DNA from: Akkermansiaceae bacterium
GTDB lineage: Bacteria; Verrucomicrobiota; Verrucomicrobiia; Verrucomicrobiales; DEV007
DNA: 64,000 bases
NCBI GenBank assembly: GCA_024233085.1
Contig: JACKQC010000002.1
Coordinates: 248,001-312,000, forward strand
Direction of reading: 5' to 3'
Positions 47,628 through 56,722 of this stretch are shown here, piece after piece. The notes beneath the pieces are model-generated. The model saw only the letters and a program-made list of their open reading frames with translations, made no database searches and was not told the origin of the DNA. Made by a program: the position numbers and the translations under genes. Numbering within the stretch: position 1 is the stretch's first letter; every line of letters starts with the position of its first letter.

Positions 47628-48158
47628 TCAGGCGGAGCCGGCCGGCGCGCGGCTTAGCCGCCAGGCGTCCCGTCCCGGTCCGTAGTAATCCGGCAGCCGC
47701 CGCTTTCGGCGAAAACCCTCCCGCTCGTACCAGTCGAGCAGGTCCGGCCGCCCGGCATCGGCCTCCAGCGTGAGGCGCCGCCGCCCCGTTTCGGAGGCCC
47801 GCCGTTCCGCGAGGAGAAGCAGCGCCTTCCCCAGTCCCCGGCCCCGGCAATCGGGATGGGTCGCCACCGAGTGCAGGCGAAGGGTCGCCGCGCCCGCCGG
47901 ACGGATCACCAGCGCCGCCGCCAAGCCCTCCCCCGCGCGGCGGTCGAAGTCGATCACCCAGACCTCATGACGGGGATGACGCAGGCTGCGACGCAGCACT
48001 TCCCTCGAATCCCGCCGCGCCCGGTCGAAACACAACGTCTCCAGCTCCAGCATGGCGGGCAGGTCTTTCGGCCCCGCCAAACGTGGATTCGGGGAGGGAG
48101 GAGTTTTGGGGGGGCCGTCCGAGCAACGGAGCGGTGGCACAGGCAGGGTGGCGCGCAT
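47628..48158 (-). CDS. GNAT family N-acetyltransferase
   Basis: 176 aa, one GNAT domain. The start strand RLAGPKDLPAMLELE is followed by the acetyl-CoA binding motif VATHPDCRGRGLGKALLLLA and the C-terminal LLDWYEREGFRRKRRLPDYY. It is first in the minus-strand run that continues with the RimK-like ligase. In published surveys, GNAT and RLAN/RimK ATP-grasp genes travel together, suggesting it acetylates the ligase substrate or product. The ATG at 48158 must be near the start because the first conserved strand begins at residue ~26. Confidence 0.85.
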   Translation of the reverse strand: MRATLPVPPLRCSDGPPKTPPSPNPRLAGPKDLPAMLELETLCFDRARRDSREVLRRSLRHPRHEVWVIDFDRRAGEGLAAALVIRPAGAATLRLHSVATHPDCRGRGLGKALLLLAERRASETGRRRLTLEADAGRPDLLDWYEREGFRRKRRLPDYYGPGRDAWRLSRAPAGSA

Positions 48159-48252
48159 GGGTGCGGTGCCGAATCGGCGTCGGCCCGCGGAAAATCAGTC
48201 GATCCGGCCCCGCAATTTGCAATGGAATTTTGACGCCCCCATCCCCCGGGAA

Positions 48253-48281
48253 TTGACGCGGGGTGACGCTTCCTGTAACAA
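48253..48281 (+). promoter_or_regulatory. candidate promoter of the exopolysaccharide synthase locus
   Basis: TTGACG, a 17-nt spacer, TAACAA, about 67 bp before the ATG at 48349. The -35 is strong and the -10 partial. Confidence 0.45.
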
Positions 48282-48348
48282 TTTGAGATTATTAACTGAT
48301 CCGAACCATTCGACCCACGCGGGCGATACGAGAGCTTGCCCGGTCACC

Positions 48349-50043
48349 ATGATTTCCGCTCATTACCCTGAGGTTCTCGCCACGCTGCTGTTGTTTATCG
48401 GCCTGTGGTTGATTTCGCCGCACCTTTCCTGGAAAAGCGTTCCCGTGCGTCTTCTGGTGGTGGGGCTGTTCGTCCTTCTCAACGGCCGGTATCTCTATTG
48501 GCGTTTGAACGAAACACTGGTGCCCCTTTCGCCGACTCCTTCGGGGATCTGGGTCTGGCTCTTCGTCGTTTTCGAAATCCTCGCCACCCTCGTGCTCACC
48601 TGGCACCTGATCGTGCTCATCAAGCCCTCCGACCGGCGCGGCGAGGCCGACGCGGCGGAAAAGACCCTCCGGGAACGGCCCTCCGCGCCGGGGGTGGACA
48701 TCCTGATTCCCACCTACAACGAACCCCCGGAGATCCTTCGCCGGACGATCGAAGCCGCGCGCAACGTGGATTACCCGGACTTCGAAGTGCACGTCCTCGA
48801 CGATGGAAATCGGGAGTGGCTGCGGGAGTTGTGCGCCGAAGCGGGCGTGCGATGGGTGGTTCGGCCCGATCGGAGGGGCTTCAAGGCGGGCAATCTGAAC
48901 CACGCCCTCGGCGCCACCCGACGTCCCCTGCTTTGCGTGGTGGATGCCGATTTCGCGCTCGAGCGTCGCTTTCTCTGGCGGACGGTCGGCCTGCTCGAGT
49001 ATCCAAAGATCGGCATCGTCCAGACACCCCAGGTCTTCCTGAATCCGGACGCGATCCAGCACAACCTGTTGGGCGAACGCGCCTGGCCGGAGGCGCAGTG
49101 CATGTTCACCGACGTGATGCAGGCCAGCCGCGACACGTGGGACAACGCCTTCTGCTACGGGACCGGATTCGTCATCAAGCGGCAATGCCTCGATCTCATC
49201 GGCGGTTTCCCGGAATCCTCGATCACGGAGGATCTGCTGACGACGTATGTGCTCCTGTCGCACGACTACAAGACCCGTTTTCTGAACGAACCGCTCAGCT
49301 CCGGGCTCGCCACGCAGGAGATCGGTTCCTTCGTCAGTCAGCGCACCCGCTGGCTGATCGGAAGCCTCCAATGCGCCGTGGTTGAGGAGGGCGTCTTCCG
49401 CGGCCGGGATCTGTCGGTGGTGGACCGATTGTTCTTCCTCGACCCGGTCCTGTTCCACCTGGGCACCATCTCGAAGCTGCTCGTGCTGATCGCCCCGGCG
49501 CTCTACTGGTGGTTCGGGCTCTCGCCACTCCATTCCGATTTCGGCCATCTGCTGGTGGTCTTCGCCCCGCGGATGCTGCTGGGTTTTTACGGATTCTACT
49601 GGCTCAGCAACCGCAAGACGCTGCCCCTGGTCTCGGAGCTGGACCGCATCGTCGGCATCTACAGTCTCGTCGGGGGAATATTCCGGTTCCTGGCCAATCC
49701 GTTCCGGCAACAGTTCAAGACCACCACCAAATCGCTCGACCTGAAAAAGACCCGGATCCACTGGCCGCTCATGAGCCCTCATCTGGCCCTTTCGGCGGTG
49801 ACCCTGGGCGGAGTCCTCTACCGCGCCCTCGATCTGGAGAAAGGGTCGCTGTTCATGCTGCCGAACGCCGGGCTCATGCTTTCGCTGACGGTTTACGTCC
49901 TGTGGCTGCTCTTCTTCGCCTGCCTCGCCTGCGTCCAGCGACCCGTTCCGGGAGGAATGCTGAATTCCTTCGACAGCACCCGGCGGGGCAGTATCCGGAG
50001 CACCATCGCCAGTCTGCTCCGGCGGTCCTTTCAATGGTCGTGA
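48349..50043 (+). CDS. cellulose-synthase-like GT2 synthase, copy 1
   Basis: 564 aa. Inner-membrane processive glycosyltransferase with two TM helices at ~10-30 and ~35-50, another at ~70-90, then the GT-A domain. The motifs are GVDILIPTYNEPPEI, HVLDDGN, VVDADFAL (DxD), SSITEDLLTTYVLL (TED) and SQRTRWLIGSLQ (QxxRW). Five or more TMs follow. No PilZ domain is present, so it is not an ordinary BcsA. It is roughly 70% identical by eye to the 565-aa protein at 51475, an uncommon near-duplicate. Product and linkage are unknown, but the downstream adaptor, hydrolase and TolC genes point to a secreted polymer. Confidence 0.88.
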   Translation: MISAHYPEVLATLLLFIGLWLISPHLSWKSVPVRLLVVGLFVLLNGRYLYWRLNETLVPLSPTPSGIWVWLFVVFEILATLVLTWHLIVLIKPSDRRGEADAAEKTLRERPSAPGVDILIPTYNEPPEILRRTIEAARNVDYPDFEVHVLDDGNREWLRELCAEAGVRWVVRPDRRGFKAGNLNHALGATRRPLLCVVDADFALERRFLWRTVGLLEYPKIGIVQTPQVFLNPDAIQHNLLGERAWPEAQCMFTDVMQASRDTWDNAFCYGTGFVIKRQCLDLIGGFPESSITEDLLTTYVLLSHDYKTRFLNEPLSSGLATQEIGSFVSQRTRWLIGSLQCAVVEEGVFRGRDLSVVDRLFFLDPVLFHLGTISKLLVLIAPALYWWFGLSPLHSDFGHLLVVFAPRMLLGFYGFYWLSNRKTLPLVSELDRIVGIYSLVGGIFRFLANPFRQQFKTTTKSLDLKKTRIHWPLMSPHLALSAVTLGGVLYRALDLEKGSLFMLPNAGLMLSLTVYVLWLLFFACLACVQRPVPGGMLNSFDSTRRGSIRSTIASLLRRSFQWS

Positions 50044-50071
50044 ACGGCCGAAATCCGTCCCGGTCGACGGA

Positions 50072-50119
50072 AAAAAGGAATCGCGCGCGTCAAAAAAGTT
50101 GACGTTTCCATTCCTTTTT
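50072..50119 (+). terminator. hairpin after copy 1 of the synthase gene
   Basis: AAAAAGGAAT and ATTCCTTTTT pair, enclosing CGTCAA and TTGACG. It lies 28 bp past the stop at 50043 and ends in a T run. It may terminate or attenuate before the adaptor gene. A second small hairpin AAAACC-TTC-GGTTTT follows at 50160. Confidence 0.45.
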
Positions 50120-50197
50120 GCAATTTAGGTTAAAAATCAGGAATTCTTAGATTTTCTGTAAAACCTTCGGTTTTGACGCCTTTTCCGGAGGAAACCC

Positions 50198-51478
50198 TTG
50201 AGGAATCCCGCGAACCGCTCCGCCCGTCCTTCGATGAAACTGTGCCCCAGCGTCTGCCTGAAAGCGCTCCGGATCGGCTTTGCCACCCTGTTGATTGCGA
50301 TTTCCCTGTGGGCGCTGCTGCTGCCGCCCTCCTTTCCCTATAGCTCGCACGCGGTGATCAATGCCCGCGCGATTCCGATTCGTTCGACCGACCGGGGGCA
50401 GATCGAGTTCGCCGAGGCGAGCCGGGACCGGATTCTCGAGACGGGGGAAAGCCTCGCCACCGTTTCCCGGGATCTGGAGAAGGTCCGCCGGCAACTGGAG
50501 GCGCAAAAGCTGGAGGAGCAGAAGCTCTCCGGCCAGATCGCCAGTCTCGACCAGGCGATCGGCCAGTTGGAGGCACGGCAGCGAGGCGCCCGCGACCGGC
50601 TTCAGCGGGAGCAGCTCGCCATGGTCGAAAAACTCAATGGCTCCCGCACGCTCGTCGAGGATCGCATCCGCATCTTTCGCGCCGCCCTGAAAGAACGCGC
50701 CGACGACGAAAAACGCGTCCTTCCCCTCTACCAGGAGGGAATCGTCACCGCCGCGCAATGGTCGGAAGTGCGGCAGAAACGAATCGAGGCGGAGCGCGAT
50801 CTGTCGACGGAGGAGACCGATCTGGCGGAATTGGTGGATCGGATCGACGCGCACGAAAGCGGCTTGAGCCTTCGCGCCAACTCCACGGACGCGAGCCTCA
50901 CGACAATCATCGAAACCGCCGGCAAGGAAATCGGCGACCTGACCATCAAGCGAACCGAACTGCGGACCGAGCTGGAGGAACTTCGCAACCAGATGGCGCT
51001 GAACCAGGAATCGAACCGCGCCGACATGAAATACGATCTCACCACTCCCATCGCCGGTCCCGTCTGGCACCGGCACGTGGTGAACGGGGAAGCCGTGGTC
51101 GAGGATCAACTGGTGGCCGAAGTCGTCGATCCGGACTCGCTCTTCGTCGAAGCCTATTTCCGGCGCGACTTTCTCAGCCGAATCGCCATCGGCGACCACG
51201 CCAGCGTCTTCGTCGTCGGCGAACCGCGGTTCATCGAGGGAAAAGTCGCCGACATTCGCGTTCAGGAAAGCGGCGCCCGGCAGAATCGCGCGGTCAACGT
51301 GACGGAGCCGGACCAGTACATGATCACCGCCACCATCGAGATTGACCGCCGCGAGGCGGATCTCGAGGACATCGGCCGCTTCGTGAAGGTCCTGGTTTCC
51401 TCCCACGGAAAGACGAGCTGGATCGAGCGCGGCCAGATCTGGCTGAGCCTCGTGCTGCGAAGCCATCGGGATTCATGA
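50198..51478 (+). CDS. HlyD/membrane-fusion-type periplasmic adaptor of the synthase locus
   Basis: 426 aa. One N-terminal TM (IGFATLLIAISLWALLLP), then a split lipoyl-like region separated by a long coiled coil (~70-290, e.g. LEAQKLEEQKLSGQIASLDQ), then a beta-barrel part with DLTTPIAGPVWHRHVVNGEA and VVDPDSLFVEAYFRR. The fold is that of HlyD/Alg44-like adaptors. TTG 50198 is chosen as start because GGAGG lies seven bases before it, while ATG 50234 has no such site. The stop overlaps the next ATG by four bases (ATGA). It probably bridges the inner-membrane synthase and the TolC-like channel at 54353. Confidence 0.82.
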   Translation: MRNPANRSARPSMKLCPSVCLKALRIGFATLLIAISLWALLLPPSFPYSSHAVINARAIPIRSTDRGQIEFAEASRDRILETGESLATVSRDLEKVRRQLEAQKLEEQKLSGQIASLDQAIGQLEARQRGARDRLQREQLAMVEKLNGSRTLVEDRIRIFRAALKERADDEKRVLPLYQEGIVTAAQWSEVRQKRIEAERDLSTEETDLAELVDRIDAHESGLSLRANSTDASLTTIIETAGKEIGDLTIKRTELRTELEELRNQMALNQESNRADMKYDLTTPIAGPVWHRHVVNGEAVVEDQLVAEVVDPDSLFVEAYFRRDFLSRIAIGDHASVFVVGEPRFIEGKVADIRVQESGARQNRAVNVTEPDQYMITATIEIDRREADLEDIGRFVKVLVSSHGKTSWIERGQIWLSLVLRSHRDS

Positions 51479-53172
51479 TATCGGCGCAATATCCCGAGGT
51501 CCTGGCGACTCTTTTGCTTTTCGCGGGCCTTTGGCTGATCTCGCCCCTTCTCTCGTGGAAAAGCGTCCCGGTCCGTCTCGTCATCGTCGGGTTGTTCGTC
51601 GTCCTCAACGGCCGCTACCTCTGGTGGCGCCTGACCGACACCCTGATTCCCTTTTCCTCCATCACGCCGGAGGCCGTCTGGACCTGGGTCTTCATGGTCT
51701 TCGAGATTCTCTCGACCCTGGTCCTGACCTGGCATTTCTTCATCCTCATCAAGCCCTCCGATCGCGGTCCCCAGGCCGACGCCGCCGAGGCGACCCTGAG
51801 AGGGCGAGACACCGTCCCGGGAGTCGATATCCTGATTCCCACCTATGACGAGCCGGAGGAGATTCTTCATCGGACCATTCTCGCGGCCCGGGATGTCGAT
51901 TATCCGGACTTCGAGGTTCACGTGCTGGACGACGGGCACCGCGATTGGCTTCGCCGCCTGTGCGAAACCCTGTCCGTCTCCTATGTCGTGCGCGCCGACC
52001 GCAAAGGCTACAAGGGGGGAAATCTCAACCATGCCATCGGCCGGACCCGGCGCCCTCTGATCTGTGTCGTCGACGCCGATTTCGCCCTCGCGCCGAACTT
52101 TCTCTGGCGCACCGTCGGGCTGCTCGACGACCCGAAGATCGGAATCGTCCAGACACCCCAGGTGTTCATCAATCCCGACGCCATCCAGTACAATCTCTTT
52201 GGCGAAAAGGCCTGGCCCGAGGCCCAGTGCATGTTCACCGACGTCATGCAGGCCAGCCGCGACAGTTGGGACAACGCCTTTTGCTACGGCACCGGCTTCG
52301 TCATCAAGCGCGAGTGCGTCGAGAAGATGGGCGGCATCCCCGAGTCCACCGTGGCCGAGGATCTCCACACCACCTATGTGCTGCTTTCCCGCGGATACCG
52401 GACCCGTTTCCTGAACGAACCGCTGAGCTTCGGCCTCGCCACGCAGGAGATCGGCGCCTTCGTCCGCCAGCGAACCCGATGGCTCATCGGCAGCCTCCAA
52501 TGCCTCGTCGTCGAGGGCGGGGTGCTGCGCGCCCGCCACCTCTCGCTGCTCGACCGGCTGTTTTTTCTCGACCCGGTGGTTTACCACCTCGGCACCTTTT
52601 CGAAATTTTTCCTCCTCATCGCCCCCGCCCTTTACTGGTGGTTCGGCATCTCGCCGCTGCATTCCGATCTCGGTCACCTGCTCGTGGTGTTCGCCCCGCG
52701 CATGCTGCTGAGTTTTTACGGATTTTACTGGCTCAGCAATCGCAAGACCCTTCCCCTCGTCTCGGAAATGGACCGCGTGGTCGGCATCTTCGACCTGATG
52801 GGGGGAATCCTGAAATTCCTGGCCCATCCCTTCAAACAGGTCTTCACCACCACCACCAAGACCCTCGACCTGCGGGAAGACAGCGTCCACTGGCCCCTGA
52901 TGCGGCGCCATGCCGGGCTGATCGCGCTGACCCTCGGCGGTTTCCTCCACCGCTGCGCGGTGGTGGGGGATGGCTCCCTCTTCATGCAGCCGAACATCGG
53001 CGTCATGCTCTCACTCACCGTTTACGTCCTTTGGCTCCTGTTTCTCGCCTGCCTGGCCTGCGTGCAGCGAAAAGTCCCCGGCGGCATGCTGAACACCGTC
53101 GGCGCCACCCGCCGCGGCAGCGTCAGAAGCACCCTTCGATGTCTCTTCAAACGCGCCTTTCAATGGACCTGA
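51475..53172 (+). CDS. cellulose-synthase-like GT2 synthase, copy 2
   Basis: 565 aa, same layout as the 564-aa protein at 48349: GVDILIPTYDEPEEI, VVDADFALAP, TVAEDLHTTYVLL, RQRTRWLIGSLQ. Roughly 70% identical by eye throughout, including the TM tail. The catalytic residues are kept, so both look active. Start ATG 51475 overlaps the adaptor stop. Keeping two active synthases suggests either a heteromeric complex or two polymers. The C-terminal 10 bp overlap the next gene. Confidence 0.88.
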   Translation: MISAQYPEVLATLLLFAGLWLISPLLSWKSVPVRLVIVGLFVVLNGRYLWWRLTDTLIPFSSITPEAVWTWVFMVFEILSTLVLTWHFFILIKPSDRGPQADAAEATLRGRDTVPGVDILIPTYDEPEEILHRTILAARDVDYPDFEVHVLDDGHRDWLRRLCETLSVSYVVRADRKGYKGGNLNHAIGRTRRPLICVVDADFALAPNFLWRTVGLLDDPKIGIVQTPQVFINPDAIQYNLFGEKAWPEAQCMFTDVMQASRDSWDNAFCYGTGFVIKRECVEKMGGIPESTVAEDLHTTYVLLSRGYRTRFLNEPLSFGLATQEIGAFVRQRTRWLIGSLQCLVVEGGVLRARHLSLLDRLFFLDPVVYHLGTFSKFFLLIAPALYWWFGISPLHSDLGHLLVVFAPRMLLSFYGFYWLSNRKTLPLVSEMDRVVGIFDLMGGILKFLAHPFKQVFTTTTKTLDLREDSVHWPLMRRHAGLIALTLGGFLHRCAVVGDGSLFMQPNIGVMLSLTVYVLWLLFLACLACVQRKVPGGMLNTVGATRRGSVRSTLRCLFKRAFQWT

Positions 53173-54236
53173 CCCCCTCCTCAGCCCGCTCATGGCCTCC
53201 GACCGTCTCCGCGGTCCTCTTCCTCGTCCTTCTTGGCATCCTGTTCTCTGGGCGCGCTCAGGAGCCCGGCGCCGCCGGCACCGGCGAACGGTCTCCCGTG
53301 CTCTTCATCGCCGGCCAGAGCCGGGAGGAATTCCAGAGCTATCTGGACGACGTCTCCGACGGGGGCCGCGCCTGCCCGCGCCCGGGGGGCGCCTCGTTTT
53401 ACACCGCGCTGAATCTCTCCGGCGTCAAAAGTCCCCACGCCAACCTGCCCGGAGACCATCGGCAGGATCTGCGCTTCCTCGCCAATCAGGACGGCCCGCT
53501 CGTGATCCTGATCGGCCTGTGGCTGTCGCCCGAGCAGCTCCCCCGCATCGCCGTCGGCGGCATGCAACGCGAGATCGAGGCGCTCCACGATTCGCTTCGC
53601 GATCTGAAACGCCCCGTCCTGCTCCGCGTCGGTTACGAATTCGACGGACCCCACAACCGCTATCCGCCCGATGCCTTCATCGAAGCCTGGCGCCGGATCG
53701 CCCTCGTGATGCGCCGCACCCCGGACATCCAACTGGTCTGGCACTCCTTCGCCATGCTCCCGACCTTTGCCAACTATCCCGTGACGGCCTGGTACCCCGG
53801 CGACGATCTGGTCGACTGGATCGGCGTCAGCTACTTTCAGGTCGGCGCCGAAGGCTACCACGAAGCCCCCAATCGCGACGCCCTCGTCGCCATCGCCCGC
53901 GAAAAGAAAAAACCCCTCCTCGTCGCCGAAGCCAGCCCGATCCGCTACACCCCGCGCCAGAAAACCCTCGCCGGAAAGGCCTACTGGGACTATTGGCACG
54001 GCCCCTTTCTCGACTTCATCCGCCGGACTCCCGAGCTGCGCGCCGCCGCCTACATCCAGGTCGACTGGGACTCCCAGGCGCAACACCGGCCGCTCGATTG
54101 GGGCGACTGCCGTCTGGATCGCGACGCCCACGTCCTCGAACACTGGCGAAATGCCGCTCGTGAAAGCTTTTGGCTCCGCCCGAGCGACACGCTCTACGAA
54201 CAAGTTCGGGCAATGGCGAATTCTCCAGGCGAATAG
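53163..54236 (+). CDS. secreted GH26-like glycoside hydrolase of the synthase locus
   Basis: 357 aa. Signal peptide (TVSAVLFLVLLGILFSGRAQ). The body resembles GH26-type mannanases and endoglucanases: LLRVGYEFDGPHNRYPPDAF near residue 155 (candidate acid/base Glu), LVWHSFAMLP, DWIGVSYFQVG, and KPLLVAEASPIRYTP with a candidate nucleophile Glu. EPS synthase operons often include such an enzyme (BcsZ, AlgL, PelA, PslG analogues), which clears misdirected polymer from the periplasm. ATG 53163 overlaps the synthase by 10 bp; ATG 53139 in the same frame is an alternative. Confidence 0.75.
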   Translation: MDLTPSSARSWPPTVSAVLFLVLLGILFSGRAQEPGAAGTGERSPVLFIAGQSREEFQSYLDDVSDGGRACPRPGGASFYTALNLSGVKSPHANLPGDHRQDLRFLANQDGPLVILIGLWLSPEQLPRIAVGGMQREIEALHDSLRDLKRPVLLRVGYEFDGPHNRYPPDAFIEAWRRIALVMRRTPDIQLVWHSFAMLPTFANYPVTAWYPGDDLVDWIGVSYFQVGAEGYHEAPNRDALVAIAREKKKPLLVAEASPIRYTPRQKTLAGKAYWDYWHGPFLDFIRRTPELRAAAYIQVDWDSQAQHRPLDWGDCRLDRDAHVLEHWRNAARESFWLRPSDTLYEQVRAMANSPGE

Positions 54237-54352
54237 GGTGTCCAAAGTTCCAAAAAATTTCACTATGCTAAATAATTAGCTTGAATTGAATTAATTGAGC
54301 GATTATGGAATCTCTGATTTTGGGAGTTTTTAACAGGAGATCCAACCGCTCG

Positions 54353-55711
54353 ATGAACCTCGCCAGCCACGCCCGTCCGTCCCTCTGCCTCGCTCTTCCC
54401 CTCGCGCTCACTCTGTGGGGGAGCACGCCCGATCGGGGTCAGGCCGGTCCCCTTCTCGAGCTGTACGAGGAAACCGTCGAATCGGCGCCCCTGAAAACCG
54501 CCGCCGATCTCGAGGCACAGGCCGCCGCCCAGGCCGTCACGACCAAGAAACGCCGTATTCTTCCCCGGCTCTCGCTAGACTTCCGCGAATTGTGGGTCAA
54601 ACGCGAAATCGACGGCGCCGGAGCGATCGATTCCCGCGCCTCCGATGACGAGTACGAAAACCGGCGCCTGAATCTCGAACTCGATCAACCCCTCTTCGAC
54701 GGCACCATCAAGCCCGAAGTCGCCGCCGCCAAGGCCCGGCAGCGCCAGATGGATTCCCGCTCCCAATGGGTCGCCGAAAACCGCGTCCGCGAGGTCGTCG
54801 GAGAATTCGTCAACGCCGTCAAACTGCTCAACCTCATCGACTCCACCGACGGCGCCATCGCCCGCATCGATTCCGAACTCGAAGCCGTCTCCCGCCAGAA
54901 GGACGCCAACGTCGCCACCGTCAGCGACGTGCAGAATGTCCGGCTCGCCCTCGTCTCCCTGAAGCGCGACCGCGGCAACTACGAGATCCAGCTCAGCGAG
55001 TCCCTCTCCCGGCTCGGGGCCGGCTCGGGTCTCTTCGATTCCGTCAATCTCGACTGGAGCCGCGGCGGCGCCCACGACTCGTGGCTTTCGGAACTCGAAG
55101 CCGAGGCCGACACCGCCGAGATCGCCATGCTCCAGGCCGAGGCCGAGGAAATCTCGCACCAGGCCACCGCGACCCGCCGCCGCTCCTGGCCCGTGCTCAG
55201 CCTGTACAGCCATTACGGAACCGACCACGGCGGCAGCGCCGAATTCGGCGGATTCCGCAACGACTACCGCGACCTCAACTACGCCGAGGCCGGAGTCGTC
55301 GTGCGGTGGAACCTCTTCGACCGCGGCATGCACCGCTCCGAGGCGAAGGAACTCGAACTCCGCGGCCGCGCCAAGGAAGCCGAACTGGAGGAAGTCGTTC
55401 GCGAGCGGGACCGCGCCGCCAGCCTCGACCAAACCCTCGTCTATCACGCCCAGAACAGCCTCGACGAACTCGACGAATTGCGCCGCGAATATGCCGTGCT
55501 CGAAGAAGCCGCCGAAAAGGCCTATCGCGCCGGGCAGGGTAACTACATCAACTTCATCTCCGTCTACCTCGCCCGCGAGGCCGCCCAGCGCGACTGGATT
55601 CTCGCCCGCCACGACCTGCTCACCCGCCAGATCGCCCTGCACGCCAACGCCACCGGCTGGAACCGCGATCTCATCCAGAAAGTCGACGGCATCTTCCTCG
55701 CCGGGAAATAA
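54353..55711 (+). CDS. TolC-family outer-membrane channel of the synthase locus
   Basis: 452 aa. Signal peptide starting at ATG 54353 (SLCLALPLALTLWGSTPDRG). The body has two OEP-type repeats of long helices (~60-240 and ~290-440) with FRELWVKREIDGAG and VVRWNLFDRGMHRSEAKELE, the strand-turn motif of the family. GYxxGxx-like repeats near the end (AYRAGQGNYINFISVY) also fit. ATG 54305 in the same frame lacks the signal-peptide context. With the adaptor at 50198 it would form a trans-envelope conduit. A 116-bp gap separates it from the hydrolase gene. Confidence 0.83.
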   Translation: MNLASHARPSLCLALPLALTLWGSTPDRGQAGPLLELYEETVESAPLKTAADLEAQAAAQAVTTKKRRILPRLSLDFRELWVKREIDGAGAIDSRASDDEYENRRLNLELDQPLFDGTIKPEVAAAKARQRQMDSRSQWVAENRVREVVGEFVNAVKLLNLIDSTDGAIARIDSELEAVSRQKDANVATVSDVQNVRLALVSLKRDRGNYEIQLSESLSRLGAGSGLFDSVNLDWSRGGAHDSWLSELEAEADTAEIAMLQAEAEEISHQATATRRRSWPVLSLYSHYGTDHGGSAEFGGFRNDYRDLNYAEAGVVVRWNLFDRGMHRSEAKELELRGRAKEAELEEVVRERDRAASLDQTLVYHAQNSLDELDELRREYAVLEEAAEKAYRAGQGNYINFISVYLAREAAQRDWILARHDLLTRQIALHANATGWNRDLIQKVDGIFLAGK

Positions 55712-55776
55712 TCGTTCCCGCGGCGGCCGAATCGGGCGGCGTGATCGACGGAGTCCGGCCACCGGCCTTTCGACTC

Positions 55777-56538
55777 ATGAAAATCCGAACCGCCATCCTC
55801 GCCCGCGTCGTTTTTCTGGCCTGTTGTGTCACCGCCCCCGTCGTCGCCGACGAGGAAAAAGAACCGACCCTCGAGGAGGCCCGGGCGGAGTTCGAAACGG
55901 CGGACGCCGACCTGAACCGCGCCTATCGGGAGGTCAAGACCCTGCTGCCGGACTGGCTCTTCGACGACCTGCGCGCCGAACAGAAGGAATGGCTCGCCGG
56001 CCGCGACGAACGCGCCCTGAGCGACGCCGTCTTCAACGGCGGCCGGCAAAACGAGGGCCGCGAGAAAGAATCCCCCGACTACTGGCGGTCCCTGACCTGG
56101 AACACCCGGACGCGGACCCAGATGATCCGGGGCTGGCAGGCCAAAGGACCCGACGGAGCCGCCGAGATCCCCTGGAGCGGCCTCTGGACCGACGGCGACG
56201 GCGGATGGCTGATGATCGAGGAAACCGGCGACCCGAGGAAGGTGCGGTTCCGCATCAGTGTCGTGCGCGGACCCACGGCCCACCTCGGCGCCATTTCCGG
56301 CGAGGCCCGCCGCAACGCCGAAGCCGGCTTCTTCACCGACGAGGGCGACCCCGAATACCACGGCGACGACGACCCGACCGAGACGTGGCTGTTTTTCGAG
56401 AAGGAATACGGCCCGCCCCGGCTGGAAATTCGCGGCATCCACACCCAGCCCTACCACGGCGCCCGCGCTTACTTCGACGGCGTTTACACCCGCCTCCGCG
56501 CGGCCGAGGAAAAGGACCGCGAGTTGTTCGAAGAGTGA
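55777..56538 (+). CDS. secreted LprI/DUF1311-like protein
   Basis: 253 aa. Signal peptide (AILARVVFLACCVTAPVVA). Residues ~30-95 match the lysozyme-inhibitor LprI N-terminal type (DUF1311): LNRAYREVKTLLPDWLFDDL, EQKEWLAGRDERALSDA. The remaining ~150 residues are a beta-rich domain (FRISVVRGPTAHLGAISGE) I cannot name. Possibly protects the wall against lysozyme. ATG 55777 starts the signal; a GTG 36 bp upstream is less likely. It is followed by palindromic element copy 7. Confidence 0.78.
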   Translation: MKIRTAILARVVFLACCVTAPVVADEEKEPTLEEARAEFETADADLNRAYREVKTLLPDWLFDDLRAEQKEWLAGRDERALSDAVFNGGRQNEGREKESPDYWRSLTWNTRTRTQMIRGWQAKGPDGAAEIPWSGLWTDGDGGWLMIEETGDPRKVRFRISVVRGPTAHLGAISGEARRNAEAGFFTDEGDPEYHGDDDPTETWLFFEKEYGPPRLEIRGIHTQPYHGARAYFDGVYTRLRAAEEKDRELFEE

Positions 56539-56562
56539 CCGATTTCCGCCCCAAAAACGCCC

Positions 56563-56600
56563 CCACCCAACAGGGTATGGTGACCGACCCAACCCTGTTC
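56563..56600. repeat. dispersed palindromic element, copy 7
   Basis: ACCCAACAGGGTATGG, spacer, GACCCAACCCTGTTCGC. More diverged than copies 3, 5 and 6. It lies between convergent genes (stops at 56538 and 56723). Confidence 0.7.
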
Positions 56601-56722
56601 GCTGTTCGCGTCAACTTAACCGAGGGGAAGCCAATACCAAAGATCCGCACGGCCTGTGATCCAGAAGGCCCCGCCGGGCCGGCAACCGGTCCTCTCGCGG
56701 TCATCCCCTCTCTCGCGTTGTC

